A DNA stretch of 64,000 nt, from assembly GCA_963791225.1 (NCBI GenBank), contig CAWBRV010000008.1, forward strand, positions 868,001 to 932,000, in the 5' to 3' direction. Below are positions 43,233 to 51,742 of this stretch, one piece after another; the stretch's first letter is position 1, and the number at the start of each line of letters is the position of its first letter. The DNA comes from PALSA-612 sp963791225 (GTDB lineage: Bacteria > Actinomycetota > Thermoleophilia > Gaiellales > Gaiellaceae). A program made the translations under genes and the position numbers. The notes under the pieces were generated by a model. The model had not been told where the DNA came from, made no database searches, and saw only the letters and a list, made by a program, of their open reading frames with translations.

Positions 43233-43660
43233 GACGCCACCAACACACCCAATGACGATGAGATGTGAATGAGGCGGGTCTGCCAGAGAACCTCCGGGTA
43301 GCTCGAGCAAGCCGGCATGCGAGAGCTGGCAACGGCGGTGCACTGGCCGGCGGGTTTGGCCGCGAAAGGAGTGCGCGCGGCGCGAAGCGCAAGGACCCCG
43401 CGTTGCGAATGAGCCTCGCGCTGGGCTCTACGGCTTCTTAGGGGGCGCTGGGCTGTGGTTCGGGATGCGTGAGTCGGCACCCAACCGAAAGCGTCCGCCG
43501 CAAACAGGACAGAGCCCCGTCTCCCGTTCGGCGCTGTCTCGGCTGATACTCGACGGCGCGGGAGAAGTTCCGGTTCCGGTGCAGCTGCCTTGCGGGACGC
43601 TCACGCACGTGAGGCTATCGGCCGCTGGTGGTGATCTCAGTGGGTCAGTTGTCCGTGCGG
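43233..43660. other. 428-base spacer without a recognised gene
   Basis: Lies between the acyltransferase and a secreted protein gene. It presumably contains the promoter for the surface operon (minus strand), but I could not fix one. No coding frame is convincing. Confidence 0.4.
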
Positions 43661-44284
43661 CTATTGCAACCAGGCGTCGGTGATGGTGATGAGCATGAGG
43701 TGTTTACTGGTGGAGGTGGGTGCGTACCAGATCGTCCACGTTGGGGTGGTGCGGTGGGTGAAGCCGACGAGCAGGCCGCTGCCCTGGCAGACGTAGGTGA
43801 TCGGTTTTCCGTTGATGTCGCCGGTTGCGGCTGCGGCGGTGGTAAGGCAGCGCTTGCCGCTGATGGTGACGATCGCCCACGGCCACGCAGACGCTGGGAT
43901 CGGCCGCTTGTAGCTTTGCCAATGCGGCAGCCGTCTGGTGAGCCGCAGGAGCAGGACTCGGTTGCTCCAGGGTGCGTCCGGGCAGGCGACCAGGTTGCTT
44001 GTTGGGGTTGCGGAGAAGCAGGGGTCGTGGATGTAGTTGGTGTGCAGGCATCGCCAGGTGTAGGGGCGGCTCTCGACGTCGGACAGTGTCCAGCAGGAAC
44101 CGTGGACGCTCGCGCGCACGACCAGGCCTGGCGCGAGCTTGCCGTTCTCGAACGGCGTGTACGTGTGCAGGACGGTCGGATGCCCTAAGGCCGAGGAGAG
44201 CGGCACCCAGACCACGGTGGCGGTCAGCGCGAGCGCGCCGACGGTCGTCGCGAGTGTTCTCCGCCAGGTCATCTGGTGTCTCAC
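43661..44284 (-). CDS. Secreted cysteine-containing protein of unknown function
   Basis: 207 residues from GTG 44284. The signal peptide is TLATTVGALALTATVVWVPLSSALG. The mature part contains six cysteines (SCWTLS, WRCLHTNYIHDPCF, VACPDAPWS, GKRCLT, YVCQGSG), consistent with three disulphides. The wording SCWTLSDVESRPYTWRCL suggests a domain also seen in other actinobacterial exported proteins (a GSCW...S...R.DAWRC pattern) of no known activity. Confidence 0.65.
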   Translation of the reverse strand: MRHQMTWRRTLATTVGALALTATVVWVPLSSALGHPTVLHTYTPFENGKLAPGLVVRASVHGSCWTLSDVESRPYTWRCLHTNYIHDPCFSATPTSNLVACPDAPWSNRVLLLRLTRRLPHWQSYKRPIPASAWPWAIVTISGKRCLTTAAAATGDINGKPITYVCQGSGLLVGFTHRTTPTWTIWYAPTSTSKHLMLITITDAWLQ

Positions 44285-44316
44285 GGTGACCGTTCCACAT
44301 CGACCTGCTAGTGCCT

Positions 44317-44508
44317 CTAGGCGTCGGACAGGCTCGAATCGGTGCCGGCACCGATGCCGCTGCCCGGTTCGGGAGGCACCGCGTCGGCCCTCTTGCGGAC
44401 AAGCCGGGCGCCGACGAGACCAGCGAGGACGATAACCACGGCGATTGCCAGTCCGGCGAGCACGATCCCGAACGGGTCGAGCGAGTGATGCAGAACCGTC
44501 GCGACCAT
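44317..44508 (-). CDS. Small single-pass membrane protein
   Basis: 63 residues: a TM helix (FGIVLAGLAIAVVIVLAGLVGARLV) and a Pro/Gly/Ser-rich cytosolic tail (RKRADAVPPEPGSGIGAGTDSSLSDA). It lies upstream of the secreted protein on the same strand, 32 bases apart. Function unknown. Confidence 0.5.
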   Translation of the reverse strand: MVATVLHHSLDPFGIVLAGLAIAVVIVLAGLVGARLVRKRADAVPPEPGSGIGAGTDSSLSDA

Positions 44509-44628
44509 GATTGAGTCCTGCCGAGCCTAGATGCCGAGTCTAAGAGCGACGTAAAGCGAGGGTCGTGATGTCCGCGGATCTCCGTCGCGAAGAGATCATC
44601 GCCGCCCAAGGCGGTACCGGTCTCCGCA

Positions 44629-45426
44629 GGTCGGTTCTACAGCCCAAGTGGAAACATCGAGTGCCGCCTGACGGCCTTGGTTGCCGACTGCGTGACGTTC
44701 AGCAACCGAAGGCTGGCGGAGATCAGCCAGAGCGGTGAGTTGAGCGTCCTCGACGCTTCTGGTTCTCTCGGTTCGGGCTTCCGTCCGGGTCGGACTCCGG
44801 TGCTCCCCTACGGCTCGACTCGAACCCTCGGCAAGTTCATCTGTGCCAGCGCATCCACCGGGATGACGTGCAAGTCCCGGACCACGAACCTTGGGTTCAG
44901 GATCAATCGCGACGGGATCCAGGCGTACCCAGCTCCAGCGTCCAACCCTCCTCCAGCTGGCAGCGCGGGCACGCCGAGCGGTGATTACTCGCTTCAAACC
45001 GTCACTGATGATGGAGCGGTTGTGGTGCTTGACGATGGTTCGATTTGGTCCGTGGATGACCCGGGAACAGCGTCTACCTGGACGGACGGTGACGCGATCA
45101 CGGTCGCGGGTGGCGGAGGCTCGCTTGTTGATACCGACACCGGCGATGTTGTCGGCGGCACCCGGATCGGCAGTGATTCAGACAGCAACGCTTACGCCGA
45201 CACCGGCGATCACAGCCTCGCAGCTATCAGCACCGACGGCAGCATCATCACCCTCGAAGACGGCTCGGTTTGGGAAGTCCCAGACCCTGCCGACCAGTCA
45301 ACCGTTTCGAGCTGGACAGACGGCGACTCAATCACAGTCAGCGAAGACCCCAACAGCACCGGCTACATCGTCGCCGACACCGACGATGGATCCGCCGTCA
45401 GCGCCAACTACATAGGTGACGAATAA
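44629..45426 (+). CDS. DUF6636-like domain followed by two acidic repeats, 5' end missing
   Basis: Family-like sequence begins at 44629 (GRFYSPSGNIECRL...ADCVTF...VLPYGSTRTLGKFICASASTGMTCKS...GFRINRDGIQAY), the cysteine-patterned DUF6636 type usually found behind a signal peptide. No start codon or signal peptide exists upstream in frame; the first possible start is TTG 44677, inside the domain. The C-terminal half is two related ~70-residue acidic modules (VTDDGAVVVLDDGSIWSVDDP...WTDGDAITV and ISTDGSIITLEDGSVWEVPDP...WTDGDSITV). Either a 5'-truncated pseudogene or a rearranged gene. Confidence 0.5.
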   Translation, partial: GRFYSPSGNIECRLTALVADCVTFSNRRLAEISQSGELSVLDASGSLGSGFRPGRTPVLPYGSTRTLGKFICASASTGMTCKSRTTNLGFRINRDGIQAYPAPASNPPPAGSAGTPSGDYSLQTVTDDGAVVVLDDGSIWSVDDPGTASTWTDGDAITVAGGGGSLVDTDTGDVVGGTRIGSDSDSNAYADTGDHSLAAISTDGSIITLEDGSVWEVPDPADQSTVSSWTDGDSITVSEDPNSTGYIVADTDDGSAVSANYIGDE

Positions 45427-45440
45427 CCCACCGAGCCCGG

Positions 45441-45567
45441 TTCTCCCTCCTGGGGGCGGCTCGGACTCCGTGCGCGGGTGCGTGTGCGCGACGGGAACGC
45501 GCTCGCCTGCCCAGCGAGCCCAAATACGTGCGCCTCGTTCTCCTCCCTGGGGCGGCTCGCCCAACAA
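45441..45567 (+). repeat. Dispersed GC-rich repeat, two copies
   Basis: Copy 1 starts TTCTCCCTCCTGGGGGCGGC at 45441, continuing with GTGCGCGGGTGCGTGTGCGC. Copy 2 starts TTCTCCTCCCTGGGGCGGCT at 45539. A third copy is at 47038. Each precedes a stretch rich in GTGCGCG and CTGCCC. Non-coding. Confidence 0.55.
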
Positions 45568-45700
45568 GAGCCGAGTCAGCTCCGTAGAATCAGGTGTGCA
45601 TCGCGAGTGCGGTCGTCTGACCGCCGCCAACCGGCTCCAACGCACGGTGGCTCAAATTGATGCGGCTCCGCTAGGGGGCAACGTTGGGAAGGGGATCAGG

Positions 45701-46449
45701 ATGGATTTGAAGAGGCTGGAGGCGCGGTTGGCGCGGGCGTTCACGGCGAGGCCGCAGGTGCTCGGTGAGGCGCAGATCGTCTGGCGGCGTAAGCCTGTGC
45801 TGCTTTGGCAGTACCTCGAGGATGCGCTCGAGGGCGAAGAGGAGCTCGAGGAGTACGGCGGACACGCTCGAGGACTGGCCGGCACATGTGACGCAGCTCC
45901 TGGATGGGCATCTGCACGACCTGCTGCACTTCTACTGGGAGAGTCTCGGCCCGATGAGCTGGGTCGCGGGGCTGCAGGTGCTCGAACTGGGCGGGTGTGG
46001 CTACCTGGTCTACTGGAACGAGCTGGAGTCGTACAGGGCTGTGGCGGCGCTCGAGCCGTGGCGGGACGACCTTGTCGTCTCGGCAGCGGTGAAGGAGATC
46101 CTGCGAAAGAACGGCCGGCCGCACGGCGTCGAGCTCGGTGCCGACGGAGACGACGAACCGGGTCCCGGACCTGCTGCCGGCTGCGGTGGTCAGGCAGGCG
46201 TACTTCGATCTTCTGCAGTGGGATGACCGAGTCGGTGGCGATGCGTGGGTGTCACTGTCCGAGGAGCATTTCGGCCGCATCGTCGAGCCCAACCACCTGC
46301 AGCGGTCGCTGGACATCCTCCACCGCGCCGCCGAAGCGCCGGACAGGTGGCTCGAGGATCTCGAAGCCGAGAGCGACGAATCCGACGATGACTACCGACA
46401 GCGCCTGTTCGACGAGTGGTTCGAGACCGCCTACGAGGTGGCACGGTGA
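45701..46449 (+). pseudogene. Unknown ~250-residue protein broken by two frameshifts
   Basis: Starts ATG 45701 (GGGAAGGGGATCAGG upstream): DLKRLEARLARAFTARPQVL...LEGEEELEEYGG. At about 45860 a one-base slip is needed to continue with DTLEDWPAHVTQLLDGHLHDLLHFYWESLGPMSW...WNELESYRAVAALEPWRDDLVV. A second slip at about 46140 gives VRQAYFDLLQWDDRVGGDAWVSLSEEHFGRIV...WFETAYEVAR. The three parts are acidic and Trp/Leu-rich and read like one helical protein. Alternatively the last part (GTG 46138) is an independent gene. Family not recognised. Confidence 0.5.
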
Positions 46450-46622
46450 CCACATCGGGCCGGTCGCGAAAGTCGTCTCGGCGTCCACAGCCTCCACCGT
46501 AAGGCGGGAGTCGATCCGCGACCGCAACGAGAGTATCCCGCACAGTCCGCCAGGACATCGCGGTCCGAGAGGCACTCGGGCGGCGGGCGTATGATCGGCA
46601 AAACCGTCCAGAGGAGGAATCG

Positions 46623-46931
46623 ATGGCAGTGGCCTATGTTCAGGAGTTTCCGATCACCGATCGCTCGACCCAGAACTACGACTTCGTTGCCGAGAAGGTC
46701 GGTGACGGGCCCTTCGAGGGGCTGATCGCGCACACCGCCGGTTTCGACGACGAGGCCGGTGTGTTCCGGATATTCGACGTGTGGGAGACTCGCGAGCAGG
46801 CGGAGCGGTTCCTCGCTGAGCACGTGCAGCCATTGATGGAGCAGGGCCCAGATGCGTTCCCGAATCCGGGCACCGTCACCATGCCGACGAGAGACGGGTT
46901 CTACGAACTCCATCACGTAGTTGGCGGCTAG
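46623..46931 (+). CDS. Small ABM-like (dimeric alpha-beta barrel) protein
   Basis: 102 residues with a strong AGAGGAGG ribosome site. The sequence (AYVQEFPITDRSTQNYDFVAEKVG...GLIAHTAGFDDEAGVFRIFDVWETREQAERFLAEHVQPLM) matches the ferredoxin-like fold of antibiotic-biosynthesis-monooxygenase/Dabb-type proteins: strand, helix, then FDVWETREQAERF. Substrate unknown. One of the few small genes in this part of the island that is intact. Confidence 0.7.
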   Translation: MAVAYVQEFPITDRSTQNYDFVAEKVGDGPFEGLIAHTAGFDDEAGVFRIFDVWETREQAERFLAEHVQPLMEQGPDAFPNPGTVTMPTRDGFYELHHVVGG

Positions 46932-47037
46932 GGGTACGTAGCTGCGGGATCGCTGCGGCTCATCCGCCGGGCAGTTCTGCTCTCTGGCGGGCGGCTCCGT
47001 TTTCGGGGTCGCCCGCGAGCTGAGACGCCTGCAGGTC

Positions 47038-47098
47038 GTTCGCCTTCCTGGGGGCGGTTCGCACTACGTGCGCGAGGGGCGGGTGCTTGTCTGCCCTG
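47038..47098 (+). repeat. Dispersed GC-rich repeat, third copy
   Basis: TTCGCCTTCCTGGGGGCGGT with GTGCGCGAGGGGCGGGTGC downstream; close to the copy at 45441. Confidence 0.5.
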
Positions 47099-47125
47099 CG
47101 TCAGTCGGCCTGAGAACCGCGAGCC

Positions 47126-47404
47126 TTACTGCCCGACGCCCTCGTCCGGCATCAGTGAGGCTCGGTATTCCGTAGGTGCGAGGTTGAAGGCGTCATCAAC
47201 TGTTCCCCGGATCTGGTAGTAGCCGGCCTTGTTGTTGCGTCCGTCGTATCCGAATACGCGGATCAGCACGTAGTTTTCTGCTTGGGCACGGCTGAGTTCG
47301 ATCTCGTTCGGTGATACGAAGAAGGCTGCCGTCGCCGCTCCCCGCGTCGTCTTGACCTCGATGAGCCTGGGCGTCTCATCGGGTTCGTATCTCAGTGCGT
47401 AGCC
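47126..47404 (-). pseudogene. DUF3883 domain, C-terminal fragment
   Basis: Read on the minus strand from 47404 to TAA 47126-47128, the frame encodes 92 residues with no start codon: PRLIEVKTTRGAATAAFFVSP is the DUF3883 core (PD-(D/E)xK-like IEVK), then NEIELSRAQAENYVLIRVFGY, GYYQIRG and LAPTEYRAS, the family's closing motifs. DUF3883 normally ends large restriction, helicase or defence-type proteins, so this is the tail of a lost gene. Its upstream edge overlaps, in another frame, the cyclase fragment at 47376. The junction of the two genes lies around 47395-47405. Confidence 0.75.
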
Positions 47405-47609
47405 GTGCGTAGTAGGGCGAGAGGGTTGCTCGGACGTCCTCGGGATCGAGTTGCTCCGCGCGGCTCGTGAAGCCGACGAGGTCGGCGAAGAGGACCGTGA
47501 CTACCTTCCGCTCCTCGCGAGCGGGCGCTACGTCAAGCGACGCGCCGCAGGCACCACAGAACCGGAAACCAGCCGGGCTCTCCTGACCACAGCTCGCGCA
47601 GATCTGCAT
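47376..47609 (-). pseudogene. Zinc-ribbon plus class III cyclase head, truncated
   Basis: 77 residues from ATG 47609: a zinc ribbon (CASCGQESPAGFRFCGACG) followed by EERKVVTVLFADLVGFTSRAEQLDPEDVRATLSPYYARLRTE, closely like residues 3-76 of the intact gene at 17944, including the first metal Asp. The match stops at LRTE, where full-length relatives continue with LERYGG; here IRTR-stop follows, in DNA belonging to the DUF3883 tail. No ATPase or second metal Asp remains, so it cannot be a working cyclase. Confidence 0.8.
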
Positions 47610-47722
47610 GGCGCGTACGTTACGCGGGTTCGCGATCGCCGACTAGTGCGTGGATAGCGAGCGACGGCCAAGAGCCCGCCAAAAGGGGTCGCGGTTCTAC
47701 CGTCCGAGAAAGCGGAGCAAGC

Positions 47723-48025
47723 TTGAACCGCGCGCACCTCGCCACGGCGCACCGGTTGTTCCTATCGCTCGCCGCTAGGCAAGCGCCGCAAACCCAGCCA
47801 CAGAGCCAAATACCGCGACGAGCAGGCGCTGTTCAGAAAGCAGTGATCCAAGCACTCGCCGACGCAGACCAGCCGCTACGAGCCCGCGAAATCCACCAAA
47901 TCGCCCAAAAACTGGCCGGAAGGCCTCTTTGCTGGAACACCGTCAAGGACTGCCTACATAAGAACGCCCGCCGACCCCCGCAGCCAATCGAACGCGTCAG
48001 CCACGGCCACTACCGGCACCGCTGA
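47723..48025 (+). CDS. Winged-HTH-like protein, tandem copy 1
   Basis: 100 residues from TTG 47723. The C-terminal 70 residues form a helix-turn-helix-like domain: GAVQKAVIQALADADQPLRAREIHQIAQKLAGRPLCWNTVKDCLHKNARRPPQPIERVSHGHYRHR. Basic and rich in Arg/His; ends with the HGHYRHR wing-like strand. Possibly DNA-binding. The copy at 48062 is a direct duplicate shifted by 339 bases. Confidence 0.6.
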   Translation: MNRAHLATAHRLFLSLAARQAPQTQPQSQIPRRAGAVQKAVIQALADADQPLRAREIHQIAQKLAGRPLCWNTVKDCLHKNARRPPQPIERVSHGHYRHR

Positions 48026-48061
48026 GCGGCGCTTGCCACACCCGGCGTCGGCTCCTAGTCG

Positions 48062-48364
48062 GTGAGGTTCGGCGCTGGACCCGCGCTGAGGGGGCCTCAG
48101 GGCTCGCTTGCGGCCAGACCGGTGCCGGAAACCTGGTCGCGAAGCCAAATCCCGCGCCGGGCCGGGGCTGTTCAGCAAGCAGTGATCAGAGCACTCATGG
48201 AAGCCGGCCGGCCGTTACGAGCCCGCGAAATCCACTCAGCCGCCCAGAAACTCGCTGGAACGCCGCTTTCCTGGAACACGGTCAAGGACTGCCTGCACAA
48301 GAACGCACGCCGACCGGAAAGCCCCATCGAACGCGTCACTCACGGCCGCTACCGGCATCGCTAG
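48062..48364 (+). CDS. Winged-HTH-like protein, tandem copy 2
   Basis: 100 residues from GTG 48062. From IPRRAGAVQQAVIRALMEAG onward it aligns without gaps to copy 1 (WNTVKDCLHKNARR identical, HGRYRHR end). The N-terminal ~28 residues are unrelated to copy 1, suggesting the duplicated segment (about 47804-48025 and 48143-48364) captured a new start. Function as for copy 1. Confidence 0.6.
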   Translation: MRFGAGPALRGPQGSLAARPVPETWSRSQIPRRAGAVQQAVIRALMEAGRPLRAREIHSAAQKLAGTPLSWNTVKDCLHKNARRPESPIERVTHGRYRHR

Positions 48365-48586
48365 CCACGGCCGCTGTCAGTGAACCGAAGGCCGTCCGGG
48401 CGGGCTCCGGGTGCGAACCGACGTCGCATCTGCGCCACCGGTTCGCGAGTCGTGCGAGCACGTTGCCCGGGTATCCACTAGCCGGGGCTTCGTGCTTCCC
48501 CGACTTCGGTCGGCGCTCCTCGGCCGATGTTGGCAACGGCCACGCGGCCAGGAGTGGAACGCGGTCGGGTACCGCTTGGACGGGTG

Positions 48587-50116
48587 TCAGCGGCTGCTGT
48601 CGTCCAGGTCGCTCAGGAGGCGACGCATGATCTTCCCCGAGGAGGTGACGGGTACCTCCTCGGTGAACTGAATGGCCCGCGGGACTTTGTACGCCGCGAG
48701 GTGATCGCGGCAATGAGTCACCAGGGCCTCGGGCGTCACTGCCGCGCCGGGCTTTACCACGACGTACGCCTTCGCGAGTTCGCCCTTCATCTCGTCGGGC
48801 ACGCCATCGACGGCCGCAAGGGCGACTGCGGGGTGCATGCAGAGGACACGCTCGATCTCCGCGGGATACACGTTGAAGCCCGCCGTGAGAATCATGTCCT
48901 TCTTGCGGTCGACGATCGTGAAGTACCCGTCCTCGTCCATCGTCGCTATATCGCCAGTGTGGAGCCAGCCGTCCGGCTCGATCGTCTCCGCGGTCGCCTG
49001 CGGGTTGCCGTAGTAGCCCTGCATCACAACTGGCCCACGGAACATCAACTCGCCTCGTTCGCCCACCGGCATCTCCGTGCTCGTGTCCTCCACGTCCACG
49101 ACGCGCATTGCGTTGCCCGGGTACGGGATCCCGACGGTTCCGGGCTTGTTCAGGCCGATCACCGGGTTGGCGCTGCTGACCCCCGCGAGCTCGGTCATTC
49201 CCCACACCTCGTGCACGGGGCAGCCCGTTCGTTCGGTGAACTCGATCGACTTCGCCGAAGGCAGCGTCTGGCCGCCGACCCAGCAACGCGTCAGGCTCGA
49301 GAGGTCATAGCTCTCGAAGTCGGGATGCGCTAGCAAGTAGTAGTAAGCCGTTGGAACGCCATCCATCAGCGTCGCGCCCTGTTCACTGAGGGCCGTCAGA
49401 ACCGCGACCTCGTCGAAGCGCGGGATCATGATCAGGCAAGAGCCCGCCATCACCGACGCGTTGAACACACACGAGCCGTAAACGTGCGGCAACGGCAAAG
49501 CACTGACGATCCGGTCGTGCGGACCCCTGGCCGCCAACGTCGCAGTACCGACCGCGGCGCCGATGACCGAACGATGGCTCTGCATCGCGCCCTTTGGGCG
49601 CCCGGTCGTCCCCGACGAGTAACAGATCGCGGCGAGATCACCCCCGTCCCGTCGCACCGGCGTGAACTCGGGCTTGCCACGGGACAGCCAGTCGGTGAAC
49701 GCGGTCGCGCCGGTCGGGATCGACTCGCCCCATAGGACGACGTCGGACAGGTTCGCAGTATCGCGTAACTCGAGCAGCGGCTCGCCCTTGTCGGGAGAGG
49801 CCACCACGGCGCGCACGCCGGCGTCCTCGACGACAAACGCAACCTCGTCCGGTGTCAGCATCACATTGATCGGGATGACCACCGCGCCGGTCTTCGCAAT
49901 CCCGTAGTACGCGACCAGCCACTCCCAGCAGTTCGGGCCATAGAGCGCAACCCGGTCGCCCGCAACCACACCAGCCGCCACCAACCCGTTCGCCGCACGA
50001 CTCGAGTCCCGCTCCAACTCCTCGAACGAGAACGCCCGCCCCTCGACCACGAGTGCCGTACGCGTCCCGAACCGGCGGGCAGCCACCGGAAGGATCTCAC
50101 CGATCGTGCTCGTCAT
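48587..50116 (-). CDS. Acyl-CoA synthetase (AMP-forming)
   Basis: 509 residues of the ANL superfamily. P-loop AICYSSGTTGRPKGAMQSH; A5-like VWGMTELAG; GWLHTGDIATMDEDGYFTIVDRKKDMI (ATP/hinge region); catalytic Lys in VPVTSSGKIMRR near the C-terminus. Activates a carboxylic acid (probably fatty or aromatic) to its CoA thioester. It lies alone in the island. It is distinct from the two ligases at 55-58 kb. Confidence 0.9.
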   Translation of the reverse strand: MTSTIGEILPVAARRFGTRTALVVEGRAFSFEELERDSSRAANGLVAAGVVAGDRVALYGPNCWEWLVAYYGIAKTGAVVIPINVMLTPDEVAFVVEDAGVRAVVASPDKGEPLLELRDTANLSDVVLWGESIPTGATAFTDWLSRGKPEFTPVRRDGGDLAAICYSSGTTGRPKGAMQSHRSVIGAAVGTATLAARGPHDRIVSALPLPHVYGSCVFNASVMAGSCLIMIPRFDEVAVLTALSEQGATLMDGVPTAYYYLLAHPDFESYDLSSLTRCWVGGQTLPSAKSIEFTERTGCPVHEVWGMTELAGVSSANPVIGLNKPGTVGIPYPGNAMRVVDVEDTSTEMPVGERGELMFRGPVVMQGYYGNPQATAETIEPDGWLHTGDIATMDEDGYFTIVDRKKDMILTAGFNVYPAEIERVLCMHPAVALAAVDGVPDEMKGELAKAYVVVKPGAAVTPEALVTHCRDHLAAYKVPRAIQFTEEVPVTSSGKIMRRLLSDLDDSSR

Positions 50117-50296
50117 TCATCCAACCCCTCTGGAACAACCCCCGGCCGACGCCAGACATCAGACTCAGATCTTCAAGCCGTGAGAGCCTAACTCAGGAAC
50201 TGACCACGAGACCGAGGGCGTCGGAAGTTCTCGCGGTTCATACCTGGGCGCTTTCCTAGGCCCTAAGGCCGGGACCACGCTGGACGAACGTCCGTG

Positions 50297-50779
50297 TCAG
50301 GCGCCGGGGCGTGCCGATGGCATGACCGCATAGAGCCGCTCGAGACTGGCAGCGGGCCACAGGACTTTCGAGTCGTAGTACACGTCGAAGGCCGGCGCCG
50401 AGTCCGGAAGCGCGACCCAGGGCAGTTTCGACCTGGTGAAGATGTGGACGTCGGGCGCGATGCTCGAGGGCTCGTCGAGCGTGCCGCCGCGGACGAACCG
50501 CACCGCGGGGTGTCCGTACTCGCTGGAAACCGCCACCTGGCAGGTCGGACAGCGGTAGATCCGCTGAAAGCTCCCGTCGTCGCGCGGGGCGTCGACCGGC
50601 TGCGGGGTACCTGCGAGGAGCTCGACGCGGTCCGTCTCGATCAGCAGGTTGATGACGAAGGCGCTTCCGGTCTGCCGCTGGCAGTTCAGGCAATGGCAGC
50701 AATGCGTGAACAGCGGATCGGACGCAAGTTGGTAGCGAATCGCTCCGCAAGCACAGCCGCCCTTTCGTGTGATGCTCAC
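50297..50779 (-). CDS. GFA family protein (glutathione-dependent formaldehyde-activating enzyme/CENP-V fold)
   Basis: 160 residues from GTG 50779, with AGGAGGAG upstream. Zinc-binding cysteines of the Mss4-like fold: GGCACGAIRYQL, HCCHCLNCQRQTGSAF, and YRCPTCQVAVSSE. Despite the name most members have unknown reactions (some are S-(hydroxymethyl)glutathione or related thiol-adduct enzymes; actinobacteria lack glutathione). No linked gene indicates the substrate. Confidence 0.83.
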   Translation of the reverse strand: MSITRKGGCACGAIRYQLASDPLFTHCCHCLNCQRQTGSAFVINLLIETDRVELLAGTPQPVDAPRDDGSFQRIYRCPTCQVAVSSEYGHPAVRFVRGGTLDEPSSIAPDVHIFTRSKLPWVALPDSAPAFDVYYDSKVLWPAASLERLYAVMPSARPGA

Positions 50780-51383
50780 GAGCTCCTCCTGAGGTCGATG
50801 CGCTCAGCATGGACTGTATTGCGCTCCACCGCGTCAGCCTTCGAGCCGGCGCGGCTCGCCGGGGGCGCCGCGCTGCGATTGCGATAGGTCGGGACACCGA
50901 CGCAGGTGAAGAGCAGTCCGATGAGCGCCTCACCGAGAAGCGTAGGGACCTCGGAGTCCAGGAAGGTCATGCCCGAGATGAAGGCGCGTCATGCAAGGCT
51001 CGGTCTCGACGTCTCGGGACGCTGGGGAGGATGCGGATCGACCGAAGCATGCTCGCCTTTCCCCCGCACGCACGCGCCTACGCGCGCGAGGCTGGCCCCG
51101 GGGGAACAGGGTGAGCGAGCTCACAGATCACTGCGGCGGGGCAGAGCATCGACCACACGGTTCGACGGAAATCGTTCGCGCGGGCCGCGTTCGCTCGCGG
51201 CGAAGTTCAGCCTGTCTGACCGGGCCGGCTCGCGTCGGCGCGTGCGGGTTCGACAACTGCCTGCGCCAGGCAGAAGGGTGTGAGGTCTCCGATCTTCGCC
51301 TCCAGTTGTTCGCGGGCGGGGGGACGGTCCTCTACGATCAAGCCGACGAGCGAGAGGTGGCACAGCAGTCGCCGGGCCACCTT
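50780..51383. other. Region without a supportable gene, holding repeat copy R2
   Basis: About 600 bases. The only clear structure is the island repeat at 51036. A minus-strand frame overlapping the start of the GFA gene (50776-50970) was considered but ends in the GFA ribosome site and is not protein-like. Confidence 0.4.
51036..51090 (+). repeat. Island-specific element, copy R2
   Basis: Starts GATCGACCGAAGCATGCTCG and contains CGCACGCACGCGCCTACGCG. Only one arm of the palindrome seen in R1 is present. It is followed by a GGGGGAACAGGGTGA-type tail also found after R3 and R4 (GGAGGAGGGTGAA). Confidence 0.7.
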
Positions 51384-51587
51384 ATGAGGTTTCTATTTCG
51401 CGGACGAGTTCGTTGGGCTGCGTTCGTCGCGATCGGTATCGCCATCGCCGCCGGTCTGACCACTGTTGCTTCGGGCTCTACGACATCCACATCGCGTGCG
51501 GAGGCGACGACCCGTGTGACCGTCACAGCGACGGACTCCAAGTTCACGCTCTCGAGTCGACGGCTGTTCGGCCATCGCTCTAGTTAG
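51384..51587 (+). pseudogene. Cupredoxin-like protein, N-terminal fragment
   Basis: 67 residues from ATG 51384: a signal peptide (WAAFVAIGIAIAAGLTTVASG), a Thr/Ser linker, and TRVTVTATDSKFTLSSRR, the first beta-strands of a plastocyanin-like domain (usual pattern VTVxAxxFKFxLS). It then ends at FGHRSS-stop, without copper ligands. A truncated relic. Confidence 0.5.
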
Positions 51588-51742
51588 GCAGGCATGCGCC
51601 AGCGGCGCGTAGGGGCATCGGCGGAGGAGATGGGCTTGACGCTCGCGATGCTCGATCACGTCAGCCGAGATGTAGATGTTCGAGACATTCGAGCAGTCCC
51701 GCACTACTCGTCCGACGGCAACCGGGTCGGCGTTGGTTTGCG

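Noticed and set aside
43465..43683. 72-residue plus-strand frame in the 43.2-43.66 kb gap
   Set aside because: No motif, no ribosome site; composition of random GC-rich DNA.
47126..47404. An intact DUF3883-based defence system
   Set aside because: Only the C-terminal domain remains and no helicase, methylase or nuclease partner lies nearby, so no working defence locus can be claimed.
50776..50970. 64-residue minus-strand frame overlapping the GFA gene start
   Set aside because: Its last codons are the GFA ribosome site (AGGAGGAGC) and composition is not convincing.
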